A stretch of 64,000 bases of DNA from Sinonovacula constricta (taxonomy: Eukaryota; Mollusca; Bivalvia; Cardiida; Solecurtidae). The stretch lies in contig CM017556.1 in assembly GCA_007844125.1 (NCBI GenBank), forward strand, positions 83,702,088 through 83,766,087. The letters run 5' to 3'. Below are positions 22,017-32,935 of this stretch, one piece after another. The stretch's first letter is position 1. The number at the start of each line of letters is the position of its first letter. The translations under genes were made by a program, and so were the position numbers. A model generated the notes under the pieces. It saw only the letters and a program-made list of their open reading frames with translations, was not told the origin of the DNA and ran no database searches.

Positions 22017-23447
22017 TAGATTTATTATTTTAATATCTTTCATGTGTCATATCTTCTAAAAGACCTTAGATATCTTACCCGGAATTATTGTATCCTACAT
22101 CTTTCTCTACCTAGCTGACCTTCAGCAAAACAAAAAGCTATGTCATATGACCAGAAATCATTTCAATGTGTAGTTAAACCCAAACAAACAAAAACAAATC
22201 ATATTGCATAAATGTGTATGTATAATTTTAATATGTGAAGTCTTAGCATACTGTACACTATGTTATGACTCGGTCTTCAAATTAATGTTTTCAGCCCAAT
22301 AGCCCGAATACTTAAATATGTTTAGTAAAATGTCATGGATTTTTCACTAGCCAAACTATACAAATTTTAAAATTCCTACAAACCCGTACAGGTTTTACTT
22401 TCCCCAGGCTTCTGGCTAGTGGGTTAGCATGAAGACTGTTATGGTTGTTGACATGTACTGTCTTTTGAGTAAAGGTAGTCTTGATATATTTTGGAAGCAA
22501 ATTATACAATGACATGATATGAAACTAGCACCAAGTGGTTCATTACTCATAACTGGTAATTCTAAATGCAACACCATAGATGCTCTATTGCATCAATGAG
22601 AGCAGGACTATATTATCAGTGAATTTATTATATTGAATGATCCAAAAGCTTATAAGTTACATACATACTAGGTTTTTAGTCCCCTACCAGTTTCACCAGA
22701 GGGGACTATAGGTTTGCCCTCCGTCTGTCTGTCTGTCCGTCCGTCATTAGTCCATCCGTCCGGTTCATTTGTAGGGGACTCATGTATTGCTTGCGATTCT
22801 ATCATAGCCTTGTTACATATAATTATTTATATTTATATTTATATTAATTTTAAATATTAAAAATAATGTAAACATTAAATATACAATTTTCTTCGGAGAT
22901 TTACAAGAAAATTGATGGGTAAAAATGAGGTTATAACTTTATTTAATATTTGTTATCAGAAAATGTTTTAATGCGTCTTTTAAAAATGCCAGTGCCAAAA
23001 CATAACCCATACTTAATACTCTTAATTTCAATTAAATACATTGTTATGAATATTATACATCTGTAATATTATTGTTATAAACAAGCATGTCCAATATTCT
23101 ATTTTCTAGTACTCTGAAGATGTATCGAAGAACCCAACCGCAAGAAGACACCCAAGTTTCAAGAAAAATGTTTGAAGAAACATGAAATATAACCTTCAGA
23201 ACGCATGGAGATACAGCGACAGCGCCTAGCCATACATGCAAGATATACCCGGTAGACATAGAACGTACCATCCACATCCTCAAAAAAGGACATTTCAAGC
23301 ATGCCTATATACCACACCGCACAATGCATGACACTCTTCAGATTCTGAAAATTTGCATATTACCTTAAAGGGAGGTAATTGGAACGGGAGACTACACTGA
23401 ATTGAAGTATGAAACTGAAACATGAAACTGAAGTATGAAGAAAAATG
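22017..23447. other. Transposon cargo, non-coding part 1
   Basis: AT-rich sequence without a supported gene. Contains the fold-back repeat at 22678-22820. Downstream of the transposase stop there are AATAAA-like signals in the AT-rich stretch, none distinctive. Confidence 0.4.
22678..22820. repeat. Fold-back repeat, AGTCCCCTACC...GTAGGGGACT (copy 1)
   Basis: Inverted ends AGTCCCCTACC and GTAGGGGACT enclose a (TCYG)n tract. The motif GAGGGGACTATAGGTTTGCC lies just inside the left end. A conserved 40-bp extension (TGTATTGCTTGCGAT...) follows. Two further copies lie at 25021 and 25961, all in the same orientation and inside the transposon. Confidence 0.65.
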
Positions 23448-23845
23448 TAAACAAAGAATACAAGTGTCATTTGTGGACCAAGTATATACAGCCCGGCTTG
23501 TGTTATAAGCGTTCAACAGATACCAGTGTCATTTCTGGATAGTGCTACCTACAGAGAGTAAACGAAGTATATTCAGGCCAGTTTGTGTTATAAGCGTTCG
23601 ACAGATACCAGTGTCATTTCTGGAACGTGCTACCTACAGAGGGTAAACGAAGTATATTCAGGCCAGTTTGTGTTATAAGCCTTCGACAGATACCAGTGTC
23701 ATTTCTGGAACGTGCTACCTACAGAGAGTAAACGAAGTATATTCAGGACAGCTTGAGTTCGTGATCGACAGATACCAGTGTCATTCGTGACTATTGCTAC
23801 CTATAGAGGGTAAACCAAGTCTATTCAGACTTGCTTGTAATTGTG
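23448..23845. repeat. Minisatellite, ~85-bp unit, about 4 copies
   Basis: Tandem units starting CAGATACCAGTGTCATT at 23517, 23602, 23687 and 23769 (spacing 85, 85, 82), with a partial unit before. Each unit carries GTGCTACCTACAGAG and AAGTATATTCAGG. Sequence after the array diverges. Confidence 0.85.
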
Positions 23846-25020
23846 ACTGACTTTAGTATAAGTTGTGAGTGGTATAGAGTGAGGATTGTGTGTAATATTT
23901 TTAGCAGTAGTATAGCAACTTTGTTTAGTAAAAAGTAGACTTCTGTATTATTTTGAAATTTGGGTGTTGATATGTTTACTTTTGCTGCTTTTCTCAAAAC
24001 ATTTTATTGTTATAAGCATTTGTGTAAATATTTCGTAATAGATAAACCTTTTTATATCTACTTTTAGAAAATAAGTATAAATACATACATGCACTATTTC
24101 AACTGTTAATTTACTGGAAAAAAAACAATAACATGGAATTCTATTTGTTAGTCCGAAAGTTGTGTCTAAACTAATAACACAAAAAACAGCGACAAAACCT
24201 GAGCTTATAAATTCTTTAAATTTAATACCTTTGTACAGTAATGAATAACACTCTGAAAATTAAATATTTATTTAATTAAAAATTACATGTAACTTGCATG
24301 TAGCTACAAGAAAATCACACATGTTCAGGTTTGCATATTTTTGGTGATTTTTTTATTTATGCAATTCAAAGAAAAGATATGCAAACAATGTTGCATTTGT
24401 TACATACATTTTGGTAACAAAATAAGTTTGTAATTGGTCTTAATTAAATATGTCGATTTAATTTTAGTTGAAACACAATATTATAATAGCATGTTGATTC
24501 ATCGGTTTGTACTACTTTGAGTTGTGTGTTTGAATTTGGATCACACGAGGCTAAAGGTCGAGCATAATGCAATTTCACACACACAACGTGAAGCGATACA
24601 AACCGACCGGTCAACATGTTAATGTAATTATGCTTTTATTATATACCTTTATGATTATGAAAAAGTTTTGTACATAAAATAGTCCAAGCAAAACTTAATT
24701 AATGGGGAATGAAAACATGAATTGATTATTGGCGGAAAAGTGTATTTCACGCTGGTTTCCGTCTTTTATAACCAAAGTGTCGTGACATTTAGTAAGCTGG
24801 GATAAAATGACATCAGAGAAAATCATCCGCGAAATAACTTTGTGACATAATATTTCCCTTGCTTTCTCAGCGTGACTGGCTAAAATGTCATTTTGTTATT
24901 GTTTTTAACAAGAAGTAAAGAGAAAATTCAATATATTTTTTTTGAAAGACTGATATTTCTTTCTTGCTTTCGAGTGAGAGTGGGAAATACCCGTGAAAGA
25001 AACCTTATGATCAGGTTATT
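23846..25020. other. Transposon cargo, non-coding part 2
   Basis: AT-rich sequence with no supported gene. A palindromic pair flanks 24489-24620: GATTCATCGGTTTGTA... and ...TACAAACCGACCGGT, with TTATAATAGCATGTTGA and its near inverse, suggesting another small inverted-repeat element of about 160 bp. Confidence 0.4.
24475..24640. mobile_element. Possible small inverted-repeat (MITE-like) element
   Basis: The left side reads TAATAGCATGTTGATTCATC, then GGTTTGTACTACTTTGAG. The right side contains TACAAACCGACCGGTCAAC followed by ATGTTAATGTAATTATG. These are imperfect inverses, and the middle also has CACACAACGTGAAGC opposite the left inner arm. No coding capacity and no target duplication was established. 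Confidence 0.4.
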
Positions 25021-25160
25021 AGTCCCCTACCGGTTTCACAGGAGGGGACTATAGGTTTGCCCTCCGTCTGTCCGTCCGTCCGTCTGTCCGTCATTCCGTC
25101 CGTCCGTCTGCTTTACCGGTAGGGGACTCCTGTATTTCTTGCGATACTATCTAAGTCTTG
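25021..25160. repeat. Fold-back repeat, AGTCCCCTACCGGT...ACCGGTAGGGGACT (copy 2)
   Basis: Best-preserved copy: perfect 14-bp inverted ends at 25021-25034 and 25115-25128, a (TCYG)n core, and the conserved extension CTGTATTTCTTGCGATACTA. Same family as 22678 and 25961. Confidence 0.7.
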
Positions 25161-25253
25161 TTATTATGAAGTTGCAAATTATACCTCCATTTTATATTGA
25201 TTAAATAGTTTTATCGCAGAACCTTACCCATGTTTTCAAACATTATTTTGATT

Positions 25254-25330
25254 ATAATTATACCACCACCAGTGGTGGGGGCTATACTGGAATTACCTTG
25301 TCCGTCCGTCGGTCCGTCGCGGGACAAATG
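25254..25330. repeat. Hairpin plus (TCCG)n interspersed repeat
   Basis: CCACCACCAGTGGTGGGGG forms a hairpin and is followed within 50 bp by TCCGTCCGTCGGTCCGTCG. The layout resembles the fold-back repeats nearby (hairpin, then TCCG tract), but the sequence is different. Confidence 0.45.
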
Positions 25331-25954
25331 TAAACTACTAAGAAATGTGCATGTGGTGGGGGTATTCATCACATTAAGTGATAGTTCTAGTTTAATATTG
25401 TAATAGTCTGTGCCCAGGCTTTTTTTAAGTAAGGCGCATCCGAAATGATTTTATGTTTGAATTATGTACATTTATAAAATGAGGCTTACCTACACTAGAT
25501 AATAGTCTGTCTGCATCTTCTCTTAGTTAAAATATAGATTACTTTTGATAGAATACAGACAGCCAGGTGAAAAGCTTGCTTAATATAATATGTGGGTGTG
25601 ATTTAAATCGGCAGCATCTGCCTGCTGATTTCCAGGATTTTAATGGAGAGCGCCATGACTACTTTTTAAAGCTGGCACATACTTATACACAGCTATGTGT
25701 TTTAGACTAAATTGCATTATTCGTTGTCAAAACTGCCTGCCTTATAAAGGAAATGTTGTTTAAGTAATTAATGATATTGTAATGTATATGATTTTTTGAT
25801 TTTGTTCTTGCTGTAACTAATTAATTCAGCAGCATGTACTATTTTTACTTGCGTGTGTTTTAGAATGCTAGGGACATGCTGGCACATAGTTTTTATGTAT
25901 CGTGTAAATCTAAGATGGTTTCTTTCGATATACTATGATTTTAAGAATGCGCTT
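25331..25954. other. Transposon cargo, non-coding part 3
   Basis: AT-rich sequence between two fold-back repeats. No supported gene. Confidence 0.4.
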
Positions 25955-25960
25955 TATTAG

Positions 25961-26117
25961 TCCCCAACCAGTGTTTCACCGGAGGGGACTATAGGTTTGC
26001 CCTATGTCTGTCTGACGTCCGTCCATCCGCAAATTGGCTTTCAGTCTTTATTAGGGGGGTTTAGTTTTGGGATTCACCGCTAGGGGACTCCTGTATTGCT
26101 TGCGATACTATTAAAGC
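25961..26117. repeat. Fold-back repeat, degenerate copy 3
   Basis: AGTCCCCAACC on the left and TAGGGGACT on the right (ends near 26089), with GAGGGGACTATAGGTTTGCCC inside and the TGTATTGCTTGCGATACTA extension. Weaker arms and a partly lost TCCG core compared with copy 2. Confidence 0.6.
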
Positions 26118-26787
26118 CTCGATATTTATATCTTGCTGCGTTGCATAAATGTTTTAAAAAATGTGTTACATTTATTGTTAAGCTTTGACCGCCATTATAT
26201 GTAAACACACTAACTTCTGTAAACAAACAAACAAATGTCAATCAGAGCCTTACCGCTGTGTTTTTTAAAATTCCTTAAGGTTGTTAGTTAATAGATTATA
26301 TTTAATTAGAATATAAGTAATACATCTTCTTTATTTTAGTTAATAGATTATATAATACATCTTCTTTATTAATAAACACAAATTTAAGTTTGAGGGAGAG
26401 ATAAACTTGACCAATTCTCTTTTATGAGAAATATTTAACAGATCTTACGGTAATTAATGATACAGTTTGAATTGCTAGTTTAAGTAATTTTGAGTAATAA
26501 TATTCAAATTTACTCAAGTACTTATTGGTCATTGGCAAGCAACTTGTCACGACTGGTGCTATTATCATTTTATTGGCAGTTTTTGTTGTAGATTTATATG
26601 ACCTTCTTTTGCATGTAGTGCTATACGATATTAAATATTGGTGCAATCTTTAAGCACACCAATTCATTATACCATAAATAAAATGTGTTAACTGTTACCG
26701 CGTTGTTAGTTGTTTCTTATTCTTTGTTTTCTGGAAAGCTAATTACTTAATCGCGAAGGTATATTTCACTCACTCACATTTAGACAT
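26118..26787. other. Transposon cargo, non-coding part 4
   Basis: AT-rich with a short direct duplication (TTAATAGATTATAT... at about 26288 and 26340). No supported gene; the 26422-26646 open frame looks like chance. Confidence 0.4.
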
Positions 26788-27205
26788 AGGTACAACTCTG
26801 ATACAGGGCCCAGTCAACCGACACAGATAAGATTCAAACCATGTACCTGATTTGTACTTCATTTATAATTATTAGTACACGCATTCACTAAATTTTAGAT
26901 CTAGGTACAAATGTGATGCAGGGCTCAACCAATCAACAAAGATAATATTGAGATCCAAACCCTGTACCACATTTGCACTTTATTCATTTTTTTACAAGCA
27001 CTATAAACTAGGCACAAGTCTGATTCAGGACCCTGCCAACAGACATAGAAAGATAATAGATTCCTGAACCGGGTTTGTACCTTATTTTTAAGTACATCCC
27101 CCCCCCCAACACACACACACTTGTAGGTACAAGTCGGATACAGGGCCCAACCAACCAACATCAATATAGAGACTTGAAACCCTGCATCAGGCCTGTGCTT
27201 TATGC
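26788..27205. repeat. Degenerate tandem repeat, ~110-bp unit, 4 copies
   Basis: Units begin TAGGTACAA at about 26788, 26902, 27009 and 27124. Each continues with a CAGGGCCC-like block, a CAACCAAC-like block, an ACCCTGTACC-like block and TTTGTACTTTATT. The 27100 region includes a C-run/CA-run. Divergence is higher than in the 85-bp array. Confidence 0.7.
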
Positions 27206-27295
27206 ATAATATATTTACACCGTTGGTTAAATATTAATTGTAAGTCCGCCCTAAAACAGCGACCGCCCTTCTCTGACAAAGATTAAAAAGTTTAT

Positions 27296-27980
27296 TTATT
27301 TATTTGGATTTAACGGCACACCGACACCTAACAGGTCACACGGCGCCGAATACAAAGTTAAGTGTGAATAAAGCGTAATCAGGTTAAAACCAAACTACGC
27401 ATGTAAAATATAGAAAAATAATAAAACTATCAGGTAAAAAAATAAATAACAATTGAAAACAGGTCAACACACAAAACGGTTTAAAAAGTATGACGATTGG
27501 TTAATAAACAGTTTAAAAATTTATAACTTACTAAGAATACCAATGTCGTTCAAGAAGCAAACCAGTTTAAAATCCGACACTGTCCTAAATAGTTCGTACA
27601 TGTTATGGACATTAAAATATTTCGACCGTATGTGGTCTGTGTCGATACACTGTAATAAAATATGGTTGACTGTCAGTGGTTCCTGGCAAGGAACACATAC
27701 AGGTTGAACTTCTCTTTTCAAGAGAATGAGTCAATCTAGTATGTCCAATGCGACAGCGGGTAAGAGCTACGTCTTCTCGTCGACTTTCTCTGCAAGCAGA
27801 GACATTGGCACCGACGTTAGGTTTAATTACGTGTAATTTGTTACAAACAATACTGTCCCAACTTGTTTGCCACTTGGTTAAAATATGTCTGTAAATAAGT
27901 GGTTTAAAATCAGTGTGTGGGATGCAAAGATCTGTCTCAGTGAGGGCTGAGGCAGATTTTGCACCCCTGTCAGCATCTTC
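27296..27980 (-). mobile_element. LINE copy C (family beta), 5'-truncated
   Basis: Minus-strand fragment beginning at the conserved 3' tail (TTAACGGCACACCGACAC on the plus strand) and extending into the RNase H domain, which it leaves at about 27980. Two overlapping frames (27521-27721 and 27612-28013) encode the C-terminal RNase H end and the Cys/His tail, separated by a small deletion near 27725. It sits inside the 13.5-kb transposon and therefore inserted after, or travelled with, it. Confidence 0.8.
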
Positions 27981-28240
27981 AAAACTTAGATTATTTACTT
28001 TGTTTAAGTTCATGTGGGTTCAAAATAACGAAAATACTGTAATTATGTATGTATATAAAAATATTTTACCAATATTACCTCCCTTTATGAATAAAAAAAA
28101 TATTAAAGAAAAAATATTAAGTTCTCTCTTATTTTAATTATATTTAATGCAAAACATAATAATGTAAAGAATATAACACATGTATTTTTTTCTTTTTCAT
28201 AAATGAAAATAAAACAATATTTTCAGTGGTCACAATTGCA

Positions 28241-28628
28241 CACCATAGTTTTCAATGTCAAAAAAGTAGTCCCTCTTTGAAACAGAAAGTACATGTGTTT
28301 TCACTTGATTTTTAAAATGTGTTTTTATGCATGTTCTAAACACTCACTATGAAAATTAAGTGAGCTTCTACGTTGAAAATTGTTTGAACAAACTTATGTT
28401 ACAATAAAATTGTGTCTATAAACATATTTCCTGGGCTAAACTTGTCATAACAAAAAATGGTAGTTTTATCAATATTCATCAAATTTCACCTTTTTGTGAA
28501 GTAATCTTAATAAATTATGATATAATATGTTATAACATTGGTTTTGATGTATGGCATGAATATTTATATGAAAAAATAATGAACTTTGAAAATTAAAATT
28601 TTATGAAATGTGCCGCTTAAGCGACCCC
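28241..28628 (+). repeat. Right 388-bp arm and terminal inverted repeat of the 13.5-kb transposon
   Basis: This arm, ending GCTTAAGCGACCCC before TTAA, aligns along its full 388 bp with 44369-44756 of the 715-bp derivative. The last ~33 bp are the right terminal inverted repeat. No coding frame is seen. Confidence 0.82.
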
Positions 28629-29390
28629 TTAAATGCATGAAGCATGGCCGTGCAAGTAATTTAAAATGGTGATCTATGGACATTGTATAGTCAAACACAA
28701 CACCAATATTTCTTACAGATTCACTGGATTTGCGAACCTGCCATTGATTGTGATAGCAATATCGAATATGTCCGCTGATGACCTCTAAGACGCAAAAGCA
28801 ACACTTCGGTTTTATCGCTATTGAGCTTGAGAACTTTGGTATCCATCCATGTGCGGATGTCCTCCGGACAGGCTTCTAAGCGCTGACTGCTTGTTCGATA
28901 TTCGCAACATATTTGCGCTTAAATGAGACATCCAATGGTGTATCGTCAGCATACATATGATAGTCCAGGCAATGTTGTCTGATCAGATCACCAAGAGTTA
29001 AGGCCCCAGGACAGACCCCTGGGGTACACCAAATTTGAGCTTATGGGGCTTTAAGCAGTTGCCTGATAAATACACTGATTGATGGCGATTACTAAGGTAC
29101 AAAGCGAACCACTCCAAGGCTACACCGGAAATACCGTAGCCTAATCTTAGGCGTTCAATAAGTGTCTTGTGGTCCAAATTATCGAAGGCTGATAAGTCGA
29201 ACATATACAAAACAGCAGCATCACACCGATCCAATGATTTTAATATATCAGACTGAATGCGAAGGAGTGCCGTTTCAGTCGAACGGAACTTGGTGTGCGC
29301 ACTCTGATATTGTTCAGAGAGTGCATTGGTATCCAAAGGTTTGCATATATCTAATACATGCAACGACGTCTTAGTCCTCTTCCGGGGAAA
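28629..29390 (-). mobile_element. CR1/L2-like LINE, 5' half of the split copy
   Basis: Continues the element of 14641-15156. The frame 28998-29363 gives the RT core on the minus strand: SEQYQSAHTKFRSTETALLR, FDLSAFDNLDHKTLIERL and KFGVPQGSVLGP. A YADD catalytic motif follows at about 28941-28955 in another frame. The first 4 bp are the second TTAA. The 5' side fades near 29390, so the LINE was already 5'-truncated before the transposon inserted. Confidence 0.78.
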
Positions 29391-30169
29391 TTATGGATAA
29401 TTGCTGTATACACTTATACTTTACTTTAAGTAAACGCTATAGCTCAATTTTAGACAGTACAAATTGTAAAATATTTCGCTTAAAATTCCAATAATTTCCA
29501 TATCTATAAATAAGCGCGATTGGGATTTCAGCTCAAAATAGATATCAACAACAGATCTTTTCAAGTAAAAATAATTTTTATGAGAATAAACTGGTTCACA
29601 ATGTCGGATATCACGTTTTAGGATGATAATCACATCCAGCCATAATGTAATGCATATGTTATACAATTAATCAATCAAAATCAACCTCTCATTATAAGTT
29701 ATTTTCAAATATATTGATACAAAACCTTGTCTACTTTGAAAATGATGCTGACAAGAGGTTCATGATAATAACTTTTTCAAAGGTTGATTTATAAATAAAG
29801 AAAACTCGACAGTAACATTAGAAAGATCAGACTGCAAAATGACAACTGGATAGCATAAACTGTTAGACCACATGCTTCCACATCAGCTACCGAGGGCTTC
29901 TATAAAGAAAGTGAAACAAAGTCCCTTTAGCCCGTATCTAAACAGTTGATTATATAAACTCGTAAATAATGCCAAAAATAAAAAGTTGTGAAATCATATT
30001 AGAACGATTATGTACAAGTAGTGTAAGAGGGTGTGGGGGCTTACTCCCACAAGAGAAGTGTTGACATCAAAACCCAAATAGTGCCATTATCTGCATTTCA
30101 GATGCTAATAGACTTTCATAAACGTTATGTTTAAGAGAAATAATTTAATTCCAGTGCAGTTTTTTTTTC
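29391..30169. other. Unannotated interval
   Basis: AT-rich, no supported gene or recognised repeat. Confidence 0.4.
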
Positions 30170-30610
30170 AGTTAGTTGGTAACTGTCGGGTTTGCTCTTT
30201 TTGTTAAATGACTCATCACAGATCTATTCTTACTTTTACGTTTGGCTTGCATGTGAATACCTGTGTCATGTGTCTTTTCAAATGTTGGTATATGTTACAA
30301 TGCTCATAGGACTTTGTCATATACTCTTATTCATGATCACAACAATGTTACTGTGACACTGTGGCGGTCGTAAAAATCTCCCCGGGCATGTAATCTATGC
30401 TGTCATTTAATTCATCCTTTAAGGATTGTTACGTGTATTTCCTTTGATTGACATTGGCCTAAAATAGTTCCTCAATTTCATCTTCACATGAACATGCTGC
30501 TACAAACATTAAGTCTTCTCTAGTCATTTTCCTCTCGATTCAACGAGTTTATATCAGTCATAATCAGCAATGTTCTTCTAATCGAAATAGCACCTCATTC
30601 TCTCTCTTTA

Positions 30611-30781
30611 AAGGCCTAGTCACATAAGCACATAAATACACATAAATAACTAGACTTTCTACGTACTTCAACCCTAGTTAACCGTAGTAAGTCTACGTTT
30701 AAGTACGTGTAACTACGTGTTAGTACGTTCAAGACGGACTACGTGTAACTACGTGCAAAATCGTAGATGTGACCACCCCTT
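30611..30781. mobile_element. 171-bp MITE inside the unclassified repeat
   Basis: AAGGCCTAGTCACAT at the left end and ATGTGACCACCCCTT at the right end form a 15-bp inverted repeat with 3 mismatches. The middle has ACGTGTAACTACGTG-type repeats. Other copies of the host repeat (31275-31290, inverted) lack it, so an empty site is visible; a TA-type target is likely. Confidence 0.55.
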
Positions 30782-31865
30782 ATAACACTATGTGGGCATT
30801 ATTTTTCATTGGCGTAACTACTATTGGCATATTATCAAAAGAAAAGATCAGCGCTTGGACATTTTTAATTCAAATAGATCGCTTTTCTTCATTGCTTGCA
30901 TTTGAGAAACCCATCAGGAAGTGCAAGAGTTTAGAGCTCTGTATAACCGGCTTAAGCACCCCAGTCGGCCCGTTCTAAGGCGGTTACTGTCGGGTTTGCT
31001 CTTTTCGTTAAATGGCTCATCACAAATTTGTTTTTCACTTGGTTTGCATGTGAAATACCTTTGTCCCGAGCTAATGCTCATAGTACTTTTCCTATATTCT
31101 TATCCAAACATTGTCACGAAGCTCTTCGTTTCTTACATCTATAACATTATGATTCAATGACTGGAAGTTAGCCAGATGAATGTGGATAAAAATGAAAATT
31201 AAATACAAAATGTCCAAGCGCTGATATTTTCTTTGATGGGTGACAAAAGTAGTGACATTATTGAAAAATAATGTCCACATTGTGTTTAGAAAAGAAAGGG
31301 GTGTCATTTCGATTGTATAAAAACTACACAAATGGTTGATTACAAGTGAAATTAACTTTAAATCAAGAAAAACATTATCAGAGAAGAGTAAAAGTGTAGC
31401 ATCCTGTTCATGTGAACATGGAAAAATGTCTTATCAAAGAAAATACACGTAACAATCCTTATACGATAAATTAAATGACAACATGGATTACATGCACAGG
31501 GAGATTTTTTACGACCGCCACACTGCACAAGCAACTTTGTTTGGATCATAAATAAGATAATATGAAAAGTCCTATGAGCATTGCAACTTAAACCGAACTC
31601 TGGAAAGGCACAGGACGAAGGTATTTCATATGCAAGCCATTGAAAAGCAAACTTTTGATGAGTCATTTAAAGAAAAAAAGGAGTCAACCCGACAGCTACC
31701 GCCTTAGAACGGTCAGTCGGCAAAATGTCCAAGCGCTGAAATTTTCTTTGAGTTATGACGAAAGTAGCGACGTCATTGAAAAGTAATGTCTACATGGTGT
31801 TTAGAAAAAAAGGGTATCATTTCGATTATAAGAAAAACTACAAAAATGGTTCATTATAAGTGAAA

Positions 31866-32163
31866 TTATTTATTTGGGTTTTACGGCACACCGACACTTA
31901 ACAGGTCATACGGCGCCGAATACAAAGAGGTTTAATGTGAGAAAAGAATAAACAGGTACTTAGCAATGTTAGTAAAAGAAAAGAAAAATACAAAAATCAA
32001 TCAGGCTAAAATAATGTTAACTACAATCGAAAATGGATGATATATTAAACGGTTTAAAAATGTCTAACTGTTTGTAACTTATTAAGAATATAAATCTCGT
32101 TCAATATCGGTTAATAAGTGACTTAAAATCAGTGTGTGAGATGCAAAGATCTGTCTCAGTAAA
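31866..32163 (-). mobile_element. LINE 3'-tail fragment inside the repeat array (first)
   Basis: Begins at the conserved tail (ACGGCACACCGACACTTAAC) and runs through the 3' UTR, then jumps to a short RNase H-derived piece (AAAATCAGTGTGTGAGATGC). Most of the region between is deleted. The same tail-plus-piece recurs at 32426. Confidence 0.7.
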
Positions 32164-32425
32164 AGGCACAGGACAATGTATTTCACATGCAAGCCAAGTG
32201 AAAAGGAAAGAACAAACTTGTGATGAGTCATTTAAAAAATGGAGTCAACCCGACAGGTACCGCCTTAGAACGGTCGGTCGGCAAAATGTCCAAGCGCTGA
32301 TATTTTCTTTGAGTTATGACGAAAGTAGCAACGTCATTGAAAAGTAATGTCCACATGGTGTTTAGAAAAAAAAGGGGTATCATTTCGATTATGAAAAAAC
32401 CTACAAAAATGGTTCATTATAAGTG

Positions 32426-32935
32426 AACTTATTTATTTGGGTTTTACGGCACACCGACACTTAACAGGTCATACGGCGCCGATTACAAAGAAGTTCAATG
32501 AGAATAGAGAATAATCAGGTAAAAACTTAACAATGTTAGTAAAATATAGACAAATAAAAAAGTCTTTCAAGTTAAAATAATGTTAAATACTATCTAAAAT
32601 AGGTGAGTATATTAAACGGTTTAAAAATGAATAACGGTTATTAAATAAACAGTTTGAAAAAGTATTACATAAGTAAAACTTATTAAGAATACTGTACTAA
32701 TCTCATTCAAGAAGCAAACATGTTTAGAATCCGACACTGTGGTAAACAGTTCGTACAGATATGAATTAGTTAACCTAGTATGTCCAATGCGACAGCGGGT
32801 AAGAGCTACGTCTTCTTGTCGACTTTCTCTGCAAGCAGAGCATTGGCAACGACTATAGGCTTATTAAGAATATCAATATCGGTTAATAAGTGATTTAAAA
32901 TCAGTGTGTGCGATGCAAAGATCTGTCGCAGTAAC
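32426..32935 (-). mobile_element. LINE 3'-tail fragment inside the repeat array (second)
   Basis: Same composition as the fragment at 31866: tail, 3' UTR, then RNase H pieces (GTATGTCCAATGCGACAGCG and AAAATCAGTGTGTGCGATGC), with internal losses. It is one unit further along the tandem array, so the LINE piece was copied together with the array unit or inserted before amplification. Confidence 0.7.

Larger units (their letters stand above)
15157..28628 (+). mobile_element. 13,472-bp TTAA-flanked DNA transposon with Mutator-like transposase and YqaJ-like nuclease
   Basis: The left end is CGGGTCGTGAAAGCGG. The right end, read inward, is GGGGTCGCTTAAGCGG. They form an imperfect inverted repeat (shared GGGTCG, AAGCGG and later CATAAAA-like block). 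Both ends are flanked by TTAA, and the flanks are two halves of one CR1/L2-like LINE. A 715-bp relative at 44042-44756 contains only the outer 325 and 388 bp, again between TTAA copies. This shows the ends are those of a mobile unit. The body carries one two-exon transposase gene near the left, and a long 3' cargo of repeats including a LINE fragment at 27296-27980. TTAA target plus a CxxH-bearing DDE transposase points to a Kolobok-type element; piggyBac is less likely given the protein. Confidence 0.85.

Noticed and set aside
25021..25160. CRISPR-like array from the repeated TCCG tract and recurring blocks
   Set aside because: The repeats are microsatellite-like and fold-back, without regular unique spacers, and the DNA is eukaryotic.
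27100..27122. C-run/CA-run as a significant microsatellite or Z-DNA site
   Set aside because: Very short and contained within one unit of the 110-bp tandem repeat; no support for a role.
15482..28240. That the interval between the two half arms is ordinary host sequence and the arms are two unrelated MITE fragments
   Set aside because: The arms end at the same internal positions as the two parts of the 715-bp derivative, share orientation, are both TTAA-flanked, and the flanks are two halves of one LINE.
15157..28628. piggyBac element as the class of the 13.5-kb transposon
   Set aside because: TTAA fits, but the termini begin with CGGG/GGGG rather than the usual CCC of piggyBac, and the transposase has Mutator-like motifs with CxxH and Glu as the third residue.
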